The position numbers were made by a program, and so were the translations under genes. DNA of 64,000 nucleotides from JANRLL01 sp033762715 (lineage in GTDB: Bacteria > Pseudomonadota > Alphaproteobacteria > Rickettsiales > SXRF01), in the NCBI GenBank assembly GCA_033762715.1, contig JANRLL010000009.1, positions 4,464 through 68,463 on the forward strand, in the 5' to 3' direction. The notes under the pieces are model-generated. The model did no database searches. It was not told where the DNA came from and saw only the letters and a list, made by a program, of their open reading frames with translations. Shown here one piece after another: positions 51,777-61,725 of this stretch. Within the stretch, counting starts at the first letter, position 1. Each line of letters starts with the position of its first letter.

Positions 51777-54020
51777 GTGGGGGTACGAGTGGTCGGTTGC
51801 AAGCGACGCGAGCGCTATCTACTGGCTGCCATTGGCTTGCTTTCGCTAATTAGTAGCTCGGCTGCTTTTGCTGCCAATAGCATGAAGATCATGCCCGGCA
51901 GCCCCTTGCCACGCACCAAATTTGAAGAACGGCCCGTGCTCTCCGAATCAGAGCCAGTGCTGTTGGAAGCATCAGAGATTGATTACGACCACCAAAATGC
52001 CGTAGTAACCGCATCGGATCGCGTAGAGGTGGTGCAGGGCGATACCGTCTTACTGTGCGATAAGCTGACCTATAATCAAAAAGACGGCAAAGTGTATGCC
52101 GAGGGTAATGTGAGCATGCTCGATCCCTCTGGTCATGTGATTTTTGCCGATCGCCTCGAAGTGACCAGCGATATGCGCAGCGGCGTCATTGAGCAGTTTA
52201 AGGTACGCTTGGCGGATCAATCGAGTTTTGCCGCGGTGGCCGCTGACAAGCTCGATGAGAATCGCATGAAGCTTTATAAAGCGGTCTATTCTCCTTGCCG
52301 CGTCAGCTGCGACAGCAAAGACGAAAAATCAGGCGAAGCACATTACCCGTTATGGCAGCTCACTGCCGATGAGGTGATGCTCGATAACGTCGAGCAGCGC
52401 GTGAAATATGAGGAGGCGTTTTTTGAAGTAGACGGGGTGCCGATTCTCTATTCACCCTATTTCTCGCACCCCACCCCCGATGCGCCCAACCAAAGCGGCT
52501 TGTTGCTGCCCGATTATCAATATTCACAGAATTATGGCTCGGCCGTGCGCGTGCCCATGTATTATGCCATTGGCCAGGATCGCGACGTCACCCTCACCCC
52601 GATGATTACCACCACTGCCGGCCAGGTATTTATGGGTGAATACCGCCAGCAATTCGATAGCGGCCCGCTTACCATCGCCGGCAGCATTACCAACGCGCCC
52701 GATATTGATGCGCTGGGCAACCGCTCGCCTGGCCATGATTTTCGTGGTGATATTAGCGGTAATGGCCGCTTTCGCCTTAATGAAACCTATGAATGGGGTT
52801 TTAACGGACGGCGTACGTCCGACGATACGTATCTGCGTCGTTACGGGCTTGGTGAGGATACGCTTTTGACCTCGCGCGTCTATGCCGAAGGCATGCGTTT
52901 TGAAAACACCAATGATCGCTCATACGGCATTATCCAAGCACTGGCCTTCCAAGGCTTGACGGCGCAAGATAACTCCGAACAAATTCCCCTGGTTGCGCCA
53001 CTGACCAGTGTCAGCTTCCAAAGCGATCCTGGCATCTATAATTCACGCTTTACCTTGGACGCTGGTGCCATGTCGCTGACCCGTGAATTAGGAGCCGACA
53101 GCCGCCGTATCTCTTCCTCCTTGGGCTGGAAACTGCCTTATATTTCCGATGATGGTCAGGCGATTGAATTCAGCACCAAAATGCGCACCGATATGTATTC
53201 GGTCAATGACGTGATGCTCGATAATGGCCAGAGCTTCAATGGTGTGACTGGCCGCGCCATTCCCGAAGTTGCCGCATTATGGCGCTATCCGTTTATCAAC
53301 CAGATGGAATCAAGCAGCGTGTTGCTGGAGCCGGTGGTAAATTTGGTTTTAAGCCCAGGTGGCGGTAATCCGGCCAAGATTCCTAACGAAGACAGCTTGG
53401 CACCGGAATTTACCGACAGTAACTTGTTTAGCTCGGACCGCTATGCCGGCTATGACCGGGTGGAAACCGGTCCGCGTATGAGCTACGGCGTACGTGGTCA
53501 GGCGCAGTTCCTGTCGGATCGTTATGTAGATTGGGTGTTTGGCCAGCAATACCGTGTGAATAACGACCCTAACTTTCCGATTTCTAACGATTTGACCGAC
53601 CATTTTTCCGATTATGTCGGACGTCTTGGTATCAATTACCAGCCACTGACGCTCGATTATAGCTTCCGTCTGGATAAAGAAACCCTAAGCCCGAAACGCA
53701 CCGAGGTAACCAGCGGTATGAACTATTATCCGGTGAGTTTCTCGACCTCCTATCTGTCCATTAAAAACGATCCTATTTTTGCTGATAAAGAACAGCTGCT
53801 CACCGGAATGGGGCTTAATTTCACCCGCGAATGGATGTGGACGGCGAATGTCAGTCGCGATTTATTATTGGATCAATATGTCGCAACCGGTATGAGTTTA
53901 GGCTATCGTGACGAATGTACGGCCATTGTCGGGTTGATTGGTCGCTCCTTCACTCGTGACCGTGACGTCGAACCGGCTACGACCTTTTTGCTACTCTTCT
54001 CATTTAAAAACTTGAATTGA
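51777..54020 (+). CDS. lptD: LPS transport outer-membrane protein LptD
   Basis: A 747-residue protein that inserts LPS into the outer leaflet. A signal sequence (LLAAIGLLSLISSSAAFAA) is followed by the OstA-like beta-jellyroll (residues about 60-200: VTASDRVEVVQGDTVLLCDK, VYAEGNVSMLDPSGHV). The barrel domain with GYDRVETGPRMSYGVRG is typical. Cysteines near 90, 170 and 175 could form the inter-domain disulfides. The GTG start at 51777 is 2 nt after petC; GTG 51789 is an alternative. It is followed 3 nt later by surA, a usual pairing. Confidence 0.93.
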   Translation: MGVRVVGCKRRERYLLAAIGLLSLISSSAAFAANSMKIMPGSPLPRTKFEERPVLSESEPVLLEASEIDYDHQNAVVTASDRVEVVQGDTVLLCDKLTYNQKDGKVYAEGNVSMLDPSGHVIFADRLEVTSDMRSGVIEQFKVRLADQSSFAAVAADKLDENRMKLYKAVYSPCRVSCDSKDEKSGEAHYPLWQLTADEVMLDNVEQRVKYEEAFFEVDGVPILYSPYFSHPTPDAPNQSGLLLPDYQYSQNYGSAVRVPMYYAIGQDRDVTLTPMITTTAGQVFMGEYRQQFDSGPLTIAGSITNAPDIDALGNRSPGHDFRGDISGNGRFRLNETYEWGFNGRRTSDDTYLRRYGLGEDTLLTSRVYAEGMRFENTNDRSYGIIQALAFQGLTAQDNSEQIPLVAPLTSVSFQSDPGIYNSRFTLDAGAMSLTRELGADSRRISSSLGWKLPYISDDGQAIEFSTKMRTDMYSVNDVMLDNGQSFNGVTGRAIPEVAALWRYPFINQMESSSVLLEPVVNLVLSPGGGNPAKIPNEDSLAPEFTDSNLFSSDRYAGYDRVETGPRMSYGVRGQAQFLSDRYVDWVFGQQYRVNNDPNFPISNDLTDHFSDYVGRLGINYQPLTLDYSFRLDKETLSPKRTEVTSGMNYYPVSFSTSYLSIKNDPIFADKEQLLTGMGLNFTREWMWTANVSRDLLLDQYVATGMSLGYRDECTAIVGLIGRSFTRDRDVEPATTFLLLFSFKNLN

Positions 54021-54023
54021 TTT

Positions 54024-55313
54024 ATGCGTATACGTGCCTTGTTATTGTTGATCTGCTTGCTGCCCGCCGCACCGGTAATGGCAGCCGGTAAGCCTAAGCT
54101 GTTGGCGGGCGCTTCGAATGAACCCACCAGCAAAAAACCCGAGCTCGATATTGAAGCGGTGGTGGGTGATCAGGTGATTTCATCCTATGATCTCAATAGC
54201 CGCATGGCCTTTATTATTTCGACCACCAAGCTTTCCAATACGCCGGAAGTAATCGCGCGTATCCGCCCGCAAATTCTACGCACGCTGATCGATGAGCGCT
54301 TGCAGCTGCAAGAGGCCAAACGCAAAGAGATTAAAGTGGATGATGCTGATATTGGTAAAGCCATTGCCGCTATTGAAAAAGAACGCGGTATGGAGCCAGG
54401 CGCCATTTTCAAGCAGCTCGAGCAAGCCCATGTGCCGGTGGAAACCTTTGCTGAGCAATTGCGCGCGCAGATTTCCTGGAACAAGCTTGTAGGCAAAGTG
54501 GTGCGCCCCAAAGTACGAGTCAGCGATGAAGAAATCGCACTATCCATGAGTAAAACCATGGCGCCTGCCACCAAAAAAGAGCTGCAAATTGCCGTAATTA
54601 ATTTGCCGATCGACAAACCCTCGCGCGAAACCGAAATTCGCAAATTGGCCGATAATTTGGTGCAGGAAGTACGCAAAGGCGCCAATTTCGAAGAAGTATC
54701 ACGTCAATTTTCTGCCAGTAAAATCGAAAGCTTTTGGGTGATGCCTGAGAATTTAGAGCCAGGACTTGCCAAAATATTAGCCGGCGTGCAGCCAGGCGCC
54801 ATTACCGATCCGGTGCGCAGCGAACTGGGCTATACGGTGGTAAAACTCTATGATGTGCGCCAGTTGAGCGAAGAGCAAAGCAAGGATGAGGAACTTTCCA
54901 TTAAAGAAATTTTGCTGAAGCTTAAGTCGACTGATCATAAAGAAGCCGATGCGCTGCTATCCATTGCCGAATCAGTGGCCAAAGACCCAGGCAGCTGTGA
55001 GGATACAGGGGTGGCCAATATTAAAAACCTGCAGGATATCGATATTGCGGTGAGCAAAAATAACACCAAATTATCCGACCTAGCGCCGGCCATTGTTACC
55101 ATCGTGAAGGACTTAAAGATCGGCGATATATCGCAACCATATGCCAGCGCTGAGGGTGTGCGCCTATTCATGGTCTGCGACCGCAAAGAAGTGCCGCTAT
55201 CGGTGAAAGAACGTGCGCGGGTCAGCCAGGCCATTTACCAACAGAAGCTTGAGCTGGAAGCGCAAAAATACTTGCGGGCGTTGCGTCGGGACATGTTCAT
55301 CGAAATCCGCTAG
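54024..55313 (+). CDS. surA: Periplasmic chaperone / peptidyl-prolyl isomerase SurA
   Basis: A 429-residue protein that escorts outer-membrane proteins such as LptD. The signal peptide (RALLLLICLLPAAPVMAAG) is followed by the SurA N-domain (AVVGDQVISSYDLNSRMAFI, then LRTLIDERLQLQEAKRKEI) and a parvulin-type rotamase region (residues about 190-290, EVSRQFSASK and ELGYTVVKLYDVR). A weaker second rotamase-like domain follows. It lies 3 nt after lptD. A palindromic element starts on the second base of its stop codon. Confidence 0.9.
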   Translation: MRIRALLLLICLLPAAPVMAAGKPKLLAGASNEPTSKKPELDIEAVVGDQVISSYDLNSRMAFIISTTKLSNTPEVIARIRPQILRTLIDERLQLQEAKRKEIKVDDADIGKAIAAIEKERGMEPGAIFKQLEQAHVPVETFAEQLRAQISWNKLVGKVVRPKVRVSDEEIALSMSKTMAPATKKELQIAVINLPIDKPSRETEIRKLADNLVQEVRKGANFEEVSRQFSASKIESFWVMPENLEPGLAKILAGVQPGAITDPVRSELGYTVVKLYDVRQLSEEQSKDEELSIKEILLKLKSTDHKEADALLSIAESVAKDPGSCEDTGVANIKNLQDIDIAVSKNNTKLSDLAPAIVTIVKDLKIGDISQPYASAEGVRLFMVCDRKEVPLSVKERARVSQAIYQQKLELEAQKYLRALRRDMFIEIR

Positions 55314-55436
55314 AATCTTTTAGCTTTTGTTTTTTACAGCGCCTGTCTTCGGTCTCGCCGTGCTCATGTACTGGTTGTACACTCCGCTCGCCTCGCCTTG
55401 GCATGCATCTGTAAAAAACAAAAGCTAAAAGATTCT
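55312..55436. repeat. Palindromic element copy 3 (surA-phaC gap)
   Basis: 125 bp. The outer arms form a perfect 28-bp inverted repeat (55312-55339 with 55409-55436; the left arm runs AGAATC...TTACAG). The core between them matches copy 2 almost base for base, with the inner TGTAC...GTACA stem at about 55368-55382. It fills the convergent gap between surA and phaC and overlaps the last two bases of the surA stop codon, so it may terminate both genes. Confidence 0.9.
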
Positions 55437-55442
55437 CTAAAC

Positions 55443-57257
55443 TTAAACGATGACTTTGACGTAGGTGCCGGGTGCGTCTTCAATGGCTTTTTTGATGGTA
55501 CGCGCAGGGATTTTGCTGCCAGCAAATTGCAATTGCCATTGATGCCAATTCGGCCACCAGGAGCCTGCATGCTCGGTGGCTTCGGCAAACCATTTATCGG
55601 GTTGCACCGGCAGTTTATGCGAGGCCGTTTTCTCGGCTTTATCGTCAATCCAGTGGCTGTATTTTTTCTTAGCAGGCGGATTTACTACACCGGCAATATG
55701 GCCCGAGGCGGCCAGCACAAAACGAATATCGCCGCCATAGATTTGGGTGGCGGCATAGGTCGATTTCCACGGTGCGATATGATCTTCGCGTGTTGATAAA
55801 ATATAGCTGGGTGTTTTGATGGTGCGCAAATCGATTGGCACACCAGCAATACGGATTTTGCCCGGCTGCATCAGCAGATTTTTTTGATACATATTGCGCA
55901 GATAAAAACTATGCATAGCCGCTGGCATGCGCGTGGAATCGGCGTTCCAATAGAGCAGGTCAAACGGGAAGGGGTCTTTGCCCAACAGGTAGTTATTGAC
56001 CACAAACGACCAGATCAAATCATTGGCGCGCAGCATGTTGAAGGTCATCGACATTTCGCTGCCTTCCAAATAGCCCGATTCCGACATGCGCGATTCCAGC
56101 ATTTGCAGCTGTTCTTCATCGATAAATACCGAAAGCTCGCCCGCTTCTGAAAAATCAATCATGGTGGTCAGATACGTGGCCGAGCGGATGCGATGCACTT
56201 GTTTTTTCTCAGTGAGCCAGGCAAGCGTAATGGCTTGCAGCGTGCCGCCCAAGCAATAGCCGATCATGCTGACTTCGGTTTCACCTGTTAAGGCCTCAAT
56301 CGCATCGAGTGCTGCAAGTGGGCCTTCGATCATATAATCGTCAAAACTTTTGCGGCTTAAGCGCTCATCGGGGTTGACCCAGGAGACGATGAACACCGTG
56401 TGCCCCTGATCGACCAGCCATTTCACAAAAGAGTTTTCTTGCTGAAGATCGAGAATATAAAATTTATTGATCCAGGCTGGCACCACTAAGAGCGGCGTTT
56501 TATAGACGTCTTTGGTGGTGGCTTCATACTGAATCAGCTGAATCAGATCGTTTTGAAACACCACTTTGCCCTTGGTCATCGCCAGGTTTTTACCGATGGC
56601 AAAGGCATTGAAATCGGTCATGCTGATGCGCAGCTTGCCGTTGCCGCGCTCGATATCTTCCAGCAAATTGGTCAGGCCCTTCACCAGGTTTTCGCCGTTG
56701 CTTTCCAGCGTGGCTTTGAGCACTTCGGGATTGGTCATCAGGAAGTTGGACGGGCTCATCGCATCAACAAATTGACGCGTGTAAAAATCAAGCTTGCGCG
56801 CCGTGTGCGGATCGAGCTCATCGGAGGCTTCTTGCACGGTATGGTGCAGCCAACGGGCGGTCAGCAAATAGGATTGCTTTACAAAATCAAAGACCGGACT
56901 TTCTTTCCAGGCGGTGTCTTTGAAACGGCGGTCTTTACTGTCGGGTTCGATGATGGGTTTTTCTTCCTCACCCAACAGCCGTTGGGTGGTGCTTTGCCAC
57001 AGATTGGCATAATCCTGCCACAGCATGACTTGCTTTCCCCACAGCCCCATCGGATCGCTCATCAAACGCGTGAATAAATCGCGAAAAGCCGTGCCCAAAT
57101 TGAGCGGATCAAACGGTACGCGCGTGATGTCGGTGGGCTGGCGGGCAAGAAATTCTTGCCAGATGCGCTGGCATTTTTCGATGGCGGTTGCCATGTTTTT
57201 CGTGAATTCCGCCGCGTCGCCTGCACGTTCCTGGGATTGGTGTTTCGTATCAGTCAT
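55443..57257 (-). CDS. phaC: Class I poly(3-hydroxyalkanoate) synthase
   Basis: A 604-residue polymerase that makes PHA storage granules from hydroxyacyl-CoA. The N-terminal PhaC domain (TRVPFDPLNLGTAFRDLFTR) precedes the alpha/beta fold. The lipase-box active site is GYCLGGTLQ, with Cys near residue 313. The catalytic Asp (STREDHIAPW) and His (ASGHIAGVVNPP) are intact. Its length is that of PhaC class I, which works without a PhaE/PhaR subunit. ATG 57257 was chosen over TTG 57263. Other PHA genes are not in this window. Confidence 0.95.
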   Translation of the reverse strand: MTDTKHQSQERAGDAAEFTKNMATAIEKCQRIWQEFLARQPTDITRVPFDPLNLGTAFRDLFTRLMSDPMGLWGKQVMLWQDYANLWQSTTQRLLGEEEKPIIEPDSKDRRFKDTAWKESPVFDFVKQSYLLTARWLHHTVQEASDELDPHTARKLDFYTRQFVDAMSPSNFLMTNPEVLKATLESNGENLVKGLTNLLEDIERGNGKLRISMTDFNAFAIGKNLAMTKGKVVFQNDLIQLIQYEATTKDVYKTPLLVVPAWINKFYILDLQQENSFVKWLVDQGHTVFIVSWVNPDERLSRKSFDDYMIEGPLAALDAIEALTGETEVSMIGYCLGGTLQAITLAWLTEKKQVHRIRSATYLTTMIDFSEAGELSVFIDEEQLQMLESRMSESGYLEGSEMSMTFNMLRANDLIWSFVVNNYLLGKDPFPFDLLYWNADSTRMPAAMHSFYLRNMYQKNLLMQPGKIRIAGVPIDLRTIKTPSYILSTREDHIAPWKSTYAATQIYGGDIRFVLAASGHIAGVVNPPAKKKYSHWIDDKAEKTASHKLPVQPDKWFAEATEHAGSWWPNWHQWQLQFAGSKIPARTIKKAIEDAPGTYVKVIV

Positions 57258-57335
57258 AGACAAGCAGTTTCGAGCATTTTACTAAAATAGGGAATTGCGC
57301 AACCACGCTGGCTGCGATATATGTTGGCAGCTAAG

Positions 57336-57361
57336 CAGGTTGCAGGGCTTTATGCAACCTG
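57336..57361. promoter_or_regulatory. Inverted repeat between phaC and the proline-rich lipoprotein gene
   Basis: CAGGTTGCA (57336-57344) pairs perfectly with TGCAACCTG (57353-57361) around an 8-nt loop, in the 171-bp divergent region. It may be an operator or a hairpin. PhaR-type regulators bind TGC-rich repeats in related bacteria, so phaC control is one reading, unproven here. Confidence 0.4.
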
Positions 57362-57428
57362 TAAGTGCAAAACCAGGCAAGCTGCGACAACTGAATAATA
57401 GGTTTGTTGCGTTACTTTATAGGTATGT

Positions 57429-59174
57429 ATGAAAAAATCCTTCCGCCCTTCCTCTAAATCGGCTCTGTTGCTGGCGTCATTAGCCGCTAGCACCATGTTG
57501 CTGGGCTGCTCTTCTCCGTCCTATTTGTGGAGCAAATATATTGATGATGGAAGAGAGAGCCAGGTGGTGTCTGGCATGCGCCATACACCGGCATTAAATC
57601 CGCGCTCGACAGGCCCAGCGCCGTCAGCTGCGGAGTCACCCACCACGCCTATTTTGCCATCGCCGCATAGCGCTGCCGCTTCCGCACCGCCACCGCCGAA
57701 GCCTACTTTGGAATCGGATCCGTATGCTTATTATTCAATGATGAGTCCGCCCGATGAGCAAATCGTCCCGGATCCCAAAGCGCAAACAGCGCAATCGCCT
57801 AGCATACTCAACCGCATAAGCAGCACGCTCAATGGCGGATTTCCGGAAGGCAACGGTGAAGAAGACGCAAAAGAAGCACCTCCTGTGCTTGACTCATCGG
57901 TAACCCATGCAGCCCCACCCGCTATTACACCGGCTGCTGCAAACTTGCCAAGCGGTCGCAAAGCCTTCCCAGGCAACCCACCGCTGCCGGCTGCACCGGT
58001 GCAGCTCGTTCCCGCGCCGCTAGCGCCTGAGCCCGCAGGTGCGCCACGCTCGCAGATCACCCCCGTAGAGACGCATGAGGTGGCTGCCGTTTCGCCGGCT
58101 GCTCATCAAGAAGAGGCACGCGCCGCGCCTGCTGGTAAAACCTGGCTGGATCGCGTATCCGATACGTTTGATTTCAGCAAAAAACCCGAGCCTACTCCGT
58201 CTGCCTTAAAGCCACCCGCCGATACCCCCTATCCCAGCCTATCATCTGTGCCGCCTACACCTGCTGAATTTAAAGCCGTGAAAGCTGAGCGCGAAGAAAA
58301 AATCCAAGATCTCAAAACCGAACATTTCCTCTCGCAGGAAGAAAAATTAGCGCTCGATAGCGAGCCTACCAGCCAAGAAGCGCAAACCGCTATGGACTTG
58401 CCACTGGCCCCCGAAAAACCCGCTGCTAGCAATGATGCCACCTTGCTGGGACAAGCCTCTACTACGCCCGTGCAGCAGCTGAAATCCGATGAGCATCAGC
58501 GCATCATCCCGCTTGCAAACGAAGCCGCTCCCGTTGAGTTGAAGCGTGGCGAAGCACTACCGCTTGCGGAAGTGCCAGCTGCGGTGGTTGAAGCGCCGCC
58601 TGTGTTAGAAGCATCGCCTGCCAAAAAAATAGAATCAGCGCCTGCGCCGAAGAAAAAAGCCGCCAGCGCCATAAAACCAGAAAACCCAGCACCCGTGGTT
58701 GAAACCAAGCAGGTTTTAACCCTGCCGGCTGAGCCAACGCCTGCTGCGGTTGAGACTGTTACCACGACTCGCACCACTACGGTTGCTGAACCGGTTTTGG
58801 TGAATGTACCTAGCGCTGAGCCTGCGGGAACGCCGGTGATTGCGCCGGTACCGGTTGACTCCGTTACTACCACCAGCACCACCACCAGCTTACCGGTTCC
58901 TGCTTCCTTGCCCGTTCCTGCACCTGTGATTGTGCCTGAACCTACTGCGGCTGCCCTTCCAGTACTGCCCGCCCCATCGCCATTAATCGCTCCTCCGGCT
59001 GAGATTGCGCCCAAAACCATTGCGGTGCGTGCGCCCATCGAGCCCAAAGCCGAAGAGGTGATTATCGCGCCTGCCGCGGATTCGAGCGTTCCGGCCGCGC
59101 TGCCTTCGACCGATATTCTAAAAAACGTGAAGACCTTGCCGCCTTCACGCTATCAAACCCGTGATTCTCAATAA
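57429..59174 (+). CDS. Proline/alanine-rich lipoprotein, unknown function
   Basis: A 581-residue low-complexity protein. The N-terminus is a lipoprotein signal (LLASLAASTMLLGC, lipobox LLGC, Cys27). The rest is dominated by Pro, Ala, Val, Glu and Ser, with repeats such as PAPKKKAASAIKPENPAPVV and PAPVIVPEPTAA, and no globular domain is visible. The C-terminus (TDILKNVKTLPPSRYQTRDS) is more conserved-looking. Such proteins can span the periplasm or decorate the surface; here the role is unknown. It lies 12 nt before the aminotransferase gene and is divergent from phaC. Confidence 0.75.
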   Translation: MKKSFRPSSKSALLLASLAASTMLLGCSSPSYLWSKYIDDGRESQVVSGMRHTPALNPRSTGPAPSAAESPTTPILPSPHSAAASAPPPPKPTLESDPYAYYSMMSPPDEQIVPDPKAQTAQSPSILNRISSTLNGGFPEGNGEEDAKEAPPVLDSSVTHAAPPAITPAAANLPSGRKAFPGNPPLPAAPVQLVPAPLAPEPAGAPRSQITPVETHEVAAVSPAAHQEEARAAPAGKTWLDRVSDTFDFSKKPEPTPSALKPPADTPYPSLSSVPPTPAEFKAVKAEREEKIQDLKTEHFLSQEEKLALDSEPTSQEAQTAMDLPLAPEKPAASNDATLLGQASTTPVQQLKSDEHQRIIPLANEAAPVELKRGEALPLAEVPAAVVEAPPVLEASPAKKIESAPAPKKKAASAIKPENPAPVVETKQVLTLPAEPTPAAVETVTTTRTTTVAEPVLVNVPSAEPAGTPVIAPVPVDSVTTTSTTTSLPVPASLPVPAPVIVPEPTAAALPVLPAPSPLIAPPAEIAPKTIAVRAPIEPKAEEVIIAPAADSSVPAALPSTDILKNVKTLPPSRYQTRDSQ

Positions 59175-59186
59175 TAAACGCGAAAC

Positions 59187-60416
59187 ATGTCTATGCTGAT
59201 GGATAATGAATTTTACCGTATTGGTCGCCTGCCACCATACGTATTTGCTGAAGTTAACAAAGTGAAAGCCAATGCGCGCGCGCAGGGCATCGACATTATT
59301 GATTTCGGCATGGGCAATCCCGATTCGGCGCCGCCCAAACACGTGACCGACAAGCTGATTGAGACCATGAAAGACTCGAAAACCTCGCGCTATTCGCTGT
59401 CACGCGGTATTCATGGTTTGCGGAAAGCCCAGGCTGGCTATTACCAGCGCCGCTTCGGCGTGGAGCTCGATCCCGATAATGAAATGGTGGTGACCATCGG
59501 CTCGAAAGAAGGGCTTGCCAACCTCGCCAATGCCATCAGCGCGCCAGGCGATGTATTCGTCGTGCCCGATCCGTGCTATCCGATTCATACCTGGGGTTTT
59601 GTCATTGCTGGAGCCGAAGTGCGCCATATTCCCAATACACCGCACGCGCCTGATTTCTTCGATAACCTCAAAGCCGCCTGCGAAGCCAAGCCCAAGCCGG
59701 TGGCTATGGTGATGAACTTTCCTTGTAACCCGACGGCCTATACGGTAGATCTCGCCTTTTTTGAGCAGGTGGTTGCGATTGCCAAGCATTATGGCGTCTA
59801 TGTGATTTCCGATTTGGCGTACTGCGAGATTTATTTCGACGAGAATAAAAAACCGCCTTCGATCTTACAGGTCAAAGGTGCCAAAGATATTGCCATCGAA
59901 TTTACCACCGTGTCTAAAACCTATTCCATGGCGGGCTGGCGGATCGGATTTGCTGCAGGCAATCAAAAGCTTATCTCGGCGCTGACCAAGATTAAATCCT
60001 ACCTGGATTACGGCACGTTTCTGCCGGTGCAAGTGGCGGCATCCGCTGCGATTAATGGCCCACAAGAATACGTAACCAATTTGCGCAAGCTCTATAAAGA
60101 ACGCCGCGATATTTTGATTGAAGGGCTCGAAGATGCGGGCTGGGCACCGGAAGTGCCGGATGCCTCGATGTTCGTGTGGGCGCCAATTCCCGATGCGTAT
60201 AAACAGCTAGGCTGCTTGGAGTTTGCCAAATTGCTGATGACCGAGGCAGAAATGGCCGTTGCACCTGGTGTTGGCTTTGGCCCCGGCGGCGAAGGTTTCG
60301 TGCGTATTGCCATGGTTGAGAATAAACAACGCATCCGCCAAGCCATGCGCAATCTCAAAAGCTTCATGGCCGAAGATCCAGGCAAATATATTCATGCCTT
60401 GGAGAAAGTGGTTTGA
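59187..60416 (+). CDS. alaC: PLP-dependent aminotransferase, AlaC type
   Basis: A 409-residue class I aminotransferase. The opening (FYRIGRLPPYVFAEVNKVKA) and DFGMGNPDSAPPKHV are AlaC-type signatures. The PLP lysine is in TVSKTYSMAGWRIGFA near residue 250. NFPCNPTAYTVD and the conserved arginine near the end (GEGFVRIAMVEN) bind substrate. Family members convert glutamate and pyruvate to alanine, and some act on diaminopimelate, so the substrate is not certain. Its stop overlaps the hom start (TGATG). Confidence 0.9.
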   Translation: MSMLMDNEFYRIGRLPPYVFAEVNKVKANARAQGIDIIDFGMGNPDSAPPKHVTDKLIETMKDSKTSRYSLSRGIHGLRKAQAGYYQRRFGVELDPDNEMVVTIGSKEGLANLANAISAPGDVFVVPDPCYPIHTWGFVIAGAEVRHIPNTPHAPDFFDNLKAACEAKPKPVAMVMNFPCNPTAYTVDLAFFEQVVAIAKHYGVYVISDLAYCEIYFDENKKPPSILQVKGAKDIAIEFTTVSKTYSMAGWRIGFAAGNQKLISALTKIKSYLDYGTFLPVQVAASAAINGPQEYVTNLRKLYKERRDILIEGLEDAGWAPEVPDASMFVWAPIPDAYKQLGCLEFAKLLMTEAEMAVAPGVGFGPGGEGFVRIAMVENKQRIRQAMRNLKSFMAEDPGKYIHALEKVV

Positions 60417-61705
60417 TGGAACCGCTTAGAGTCGCCATTGCTGGATTAGGCACGGTCGGGGGCGGTACGCTCAAGATCCTGCATCATTACGCCCCGATTC
60501 TGGCTGAGCGCTGCGGACGTCCGATCGATATCGTGGCGATTTCCTCGCGCGACCGCAACAAGAACCGCGGGGTGGATATTAGCCGCATGCGCTGGGTCGA
60601 AAACCCGCTGCAGCTGGCGCAAGACGACGATGTGGATGTGATAGTAGAGACCATTGGCGGTGCTGAAGGGGTGGCGCGTGAATTGGTGGAAAAAGCGCTG
60701 CAAGCCGGTAAATCGGTGGTGACCGCCAATAAAGCGCTGATTGCGCATCACGGCATTCATTTGGCGACCTTAGCTGAAAAACATAATGCGATGCTGGCGT
60801 TTGAAGCAGCCGTTGCCGGCGGCATTCCGATCATCAAAGGTTTGCGCGACGGGCTGGCGGCCAACCGTTTCAGCCGCATTGCCGGTATTTTAAACGGCAC
60901 CTGTAACTATATTCTGACCACCATGTGGGAAACGCGCCGCAGTTTTGACGATGTGCTCAAAGAAGCGCAAAGCCTGGGTTACGCGGAAGCTGAACCGAGC
61001 TTCGATGTGGATGGTATCGACACCGCCCATAAGCTTTCGATCTTAACCAGCTTGGCCTATGGCTGCGCACCGGCGATCGACAAAGTCTATGTCGAAGGTA
61101 TTCGCCGCATTTCCCTGCGCGACATGGAATCGGCCCATGAGCTGGGTTACCGTATTAAGCTCTTGGGTATTACGACGCTGACCGAACAAGGCATCGAGCA
61201 GCGCGTACATCCTTCGATGGTGCCAGTGGGAACGCCACTAGCCAGCGTCAATGATGCCTATAATGCCGTGCTGGTAGAGGGCGACTCAGTTGGTAAAGTC
61301 TTCTTCGAAGGAAGAGGAGCCGGCGAAGGCCCGACCGCATCGTCGGTAGTAGCCGATATTATGGATATCGCCCGCGGTGCCCAATATAAACCCTTCACCC
61401 TGCCGGTGAAATCGCTCAAAACCTTACCTTTTGCCGCGATGGAAAACGTATCTTGCTCCTATTATGTGCGCTTGGGGGTGATCGACCGGCCTGGGGTGCT
61501 GGCCGATATTACCGGCCTTTTCAAAAAAGAGCATATATCGGTGCATTCCTTCATTCAGCATTCGCATGCGCCAGGTGAATCGGTGCAGCTGGTGGTGACC
61601 ACGCACCAGACGCAAGAATCAAGCATGTTGCGCGCCCTTGCCGCCATTGCTAAGTTGGAAAGCATTAAAGAACCGCCCTATATGATTCGCATTGAATCGC
61701 TATAA
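60416..61705 (+). CDS. hom: Homoserine dehydrogenase
   Basis: A 429-residue enzyme reducing aspartate semialdehyde to homoserine for threonine, methionine and isoleucine. The NAD(P)-binding start is VAIAGLGTVGGGTLKIL. VVTANKALIAHHG and GILNGTCNYIL are typical. The catalytic region has YAEAEPSFDVDGIDTAHKL with the substrate lysine. A C-terminal ACT domain (RPGVLADITGLFKKEHISV) gives feedback control by threonine. ATG 60416 overlaps the aminotransferase stop. Confidence 0.96.
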   Translation: MEPLRVAIAGLGTVGGGTLKILHHYAPILAERCGRPIDIVAISSRDRNKNRGVDISRMRWVENPLQLAQDDDVDVIVETIGGAEGVARELVEKALQAGKSVVTANKALIAHHGIHLATLAEKHNAMLAFEAAVAGGIPIIKGLRDGLAANRFSRIAGILNGTCNYILTTMWETRRSFDDVLKEAQSLGYAEAEPSFDVDGIDTAHKLSILTSLAYGCAPAIDKVYVEGIRRISLRDMESAHELGYRIKLLGITTLTEQGIEQRVHPSMVPVGTPLASVNDAYNAVLVEGDSVGKVFFEGRGAGEGPTASSVVADIMDIARGAQYKPFTLPVKSLKTLPFAAMENVSCSYYVRLGVIDRPGVLADITGLFKKEHISVHSFIQHSHAPGESVQLVVTTHQTQESSMLRALAAIAKLESIKEPPYMIRIESL

Positions 61706-61725
61706 TCTATGATTAGGAGAACGCT

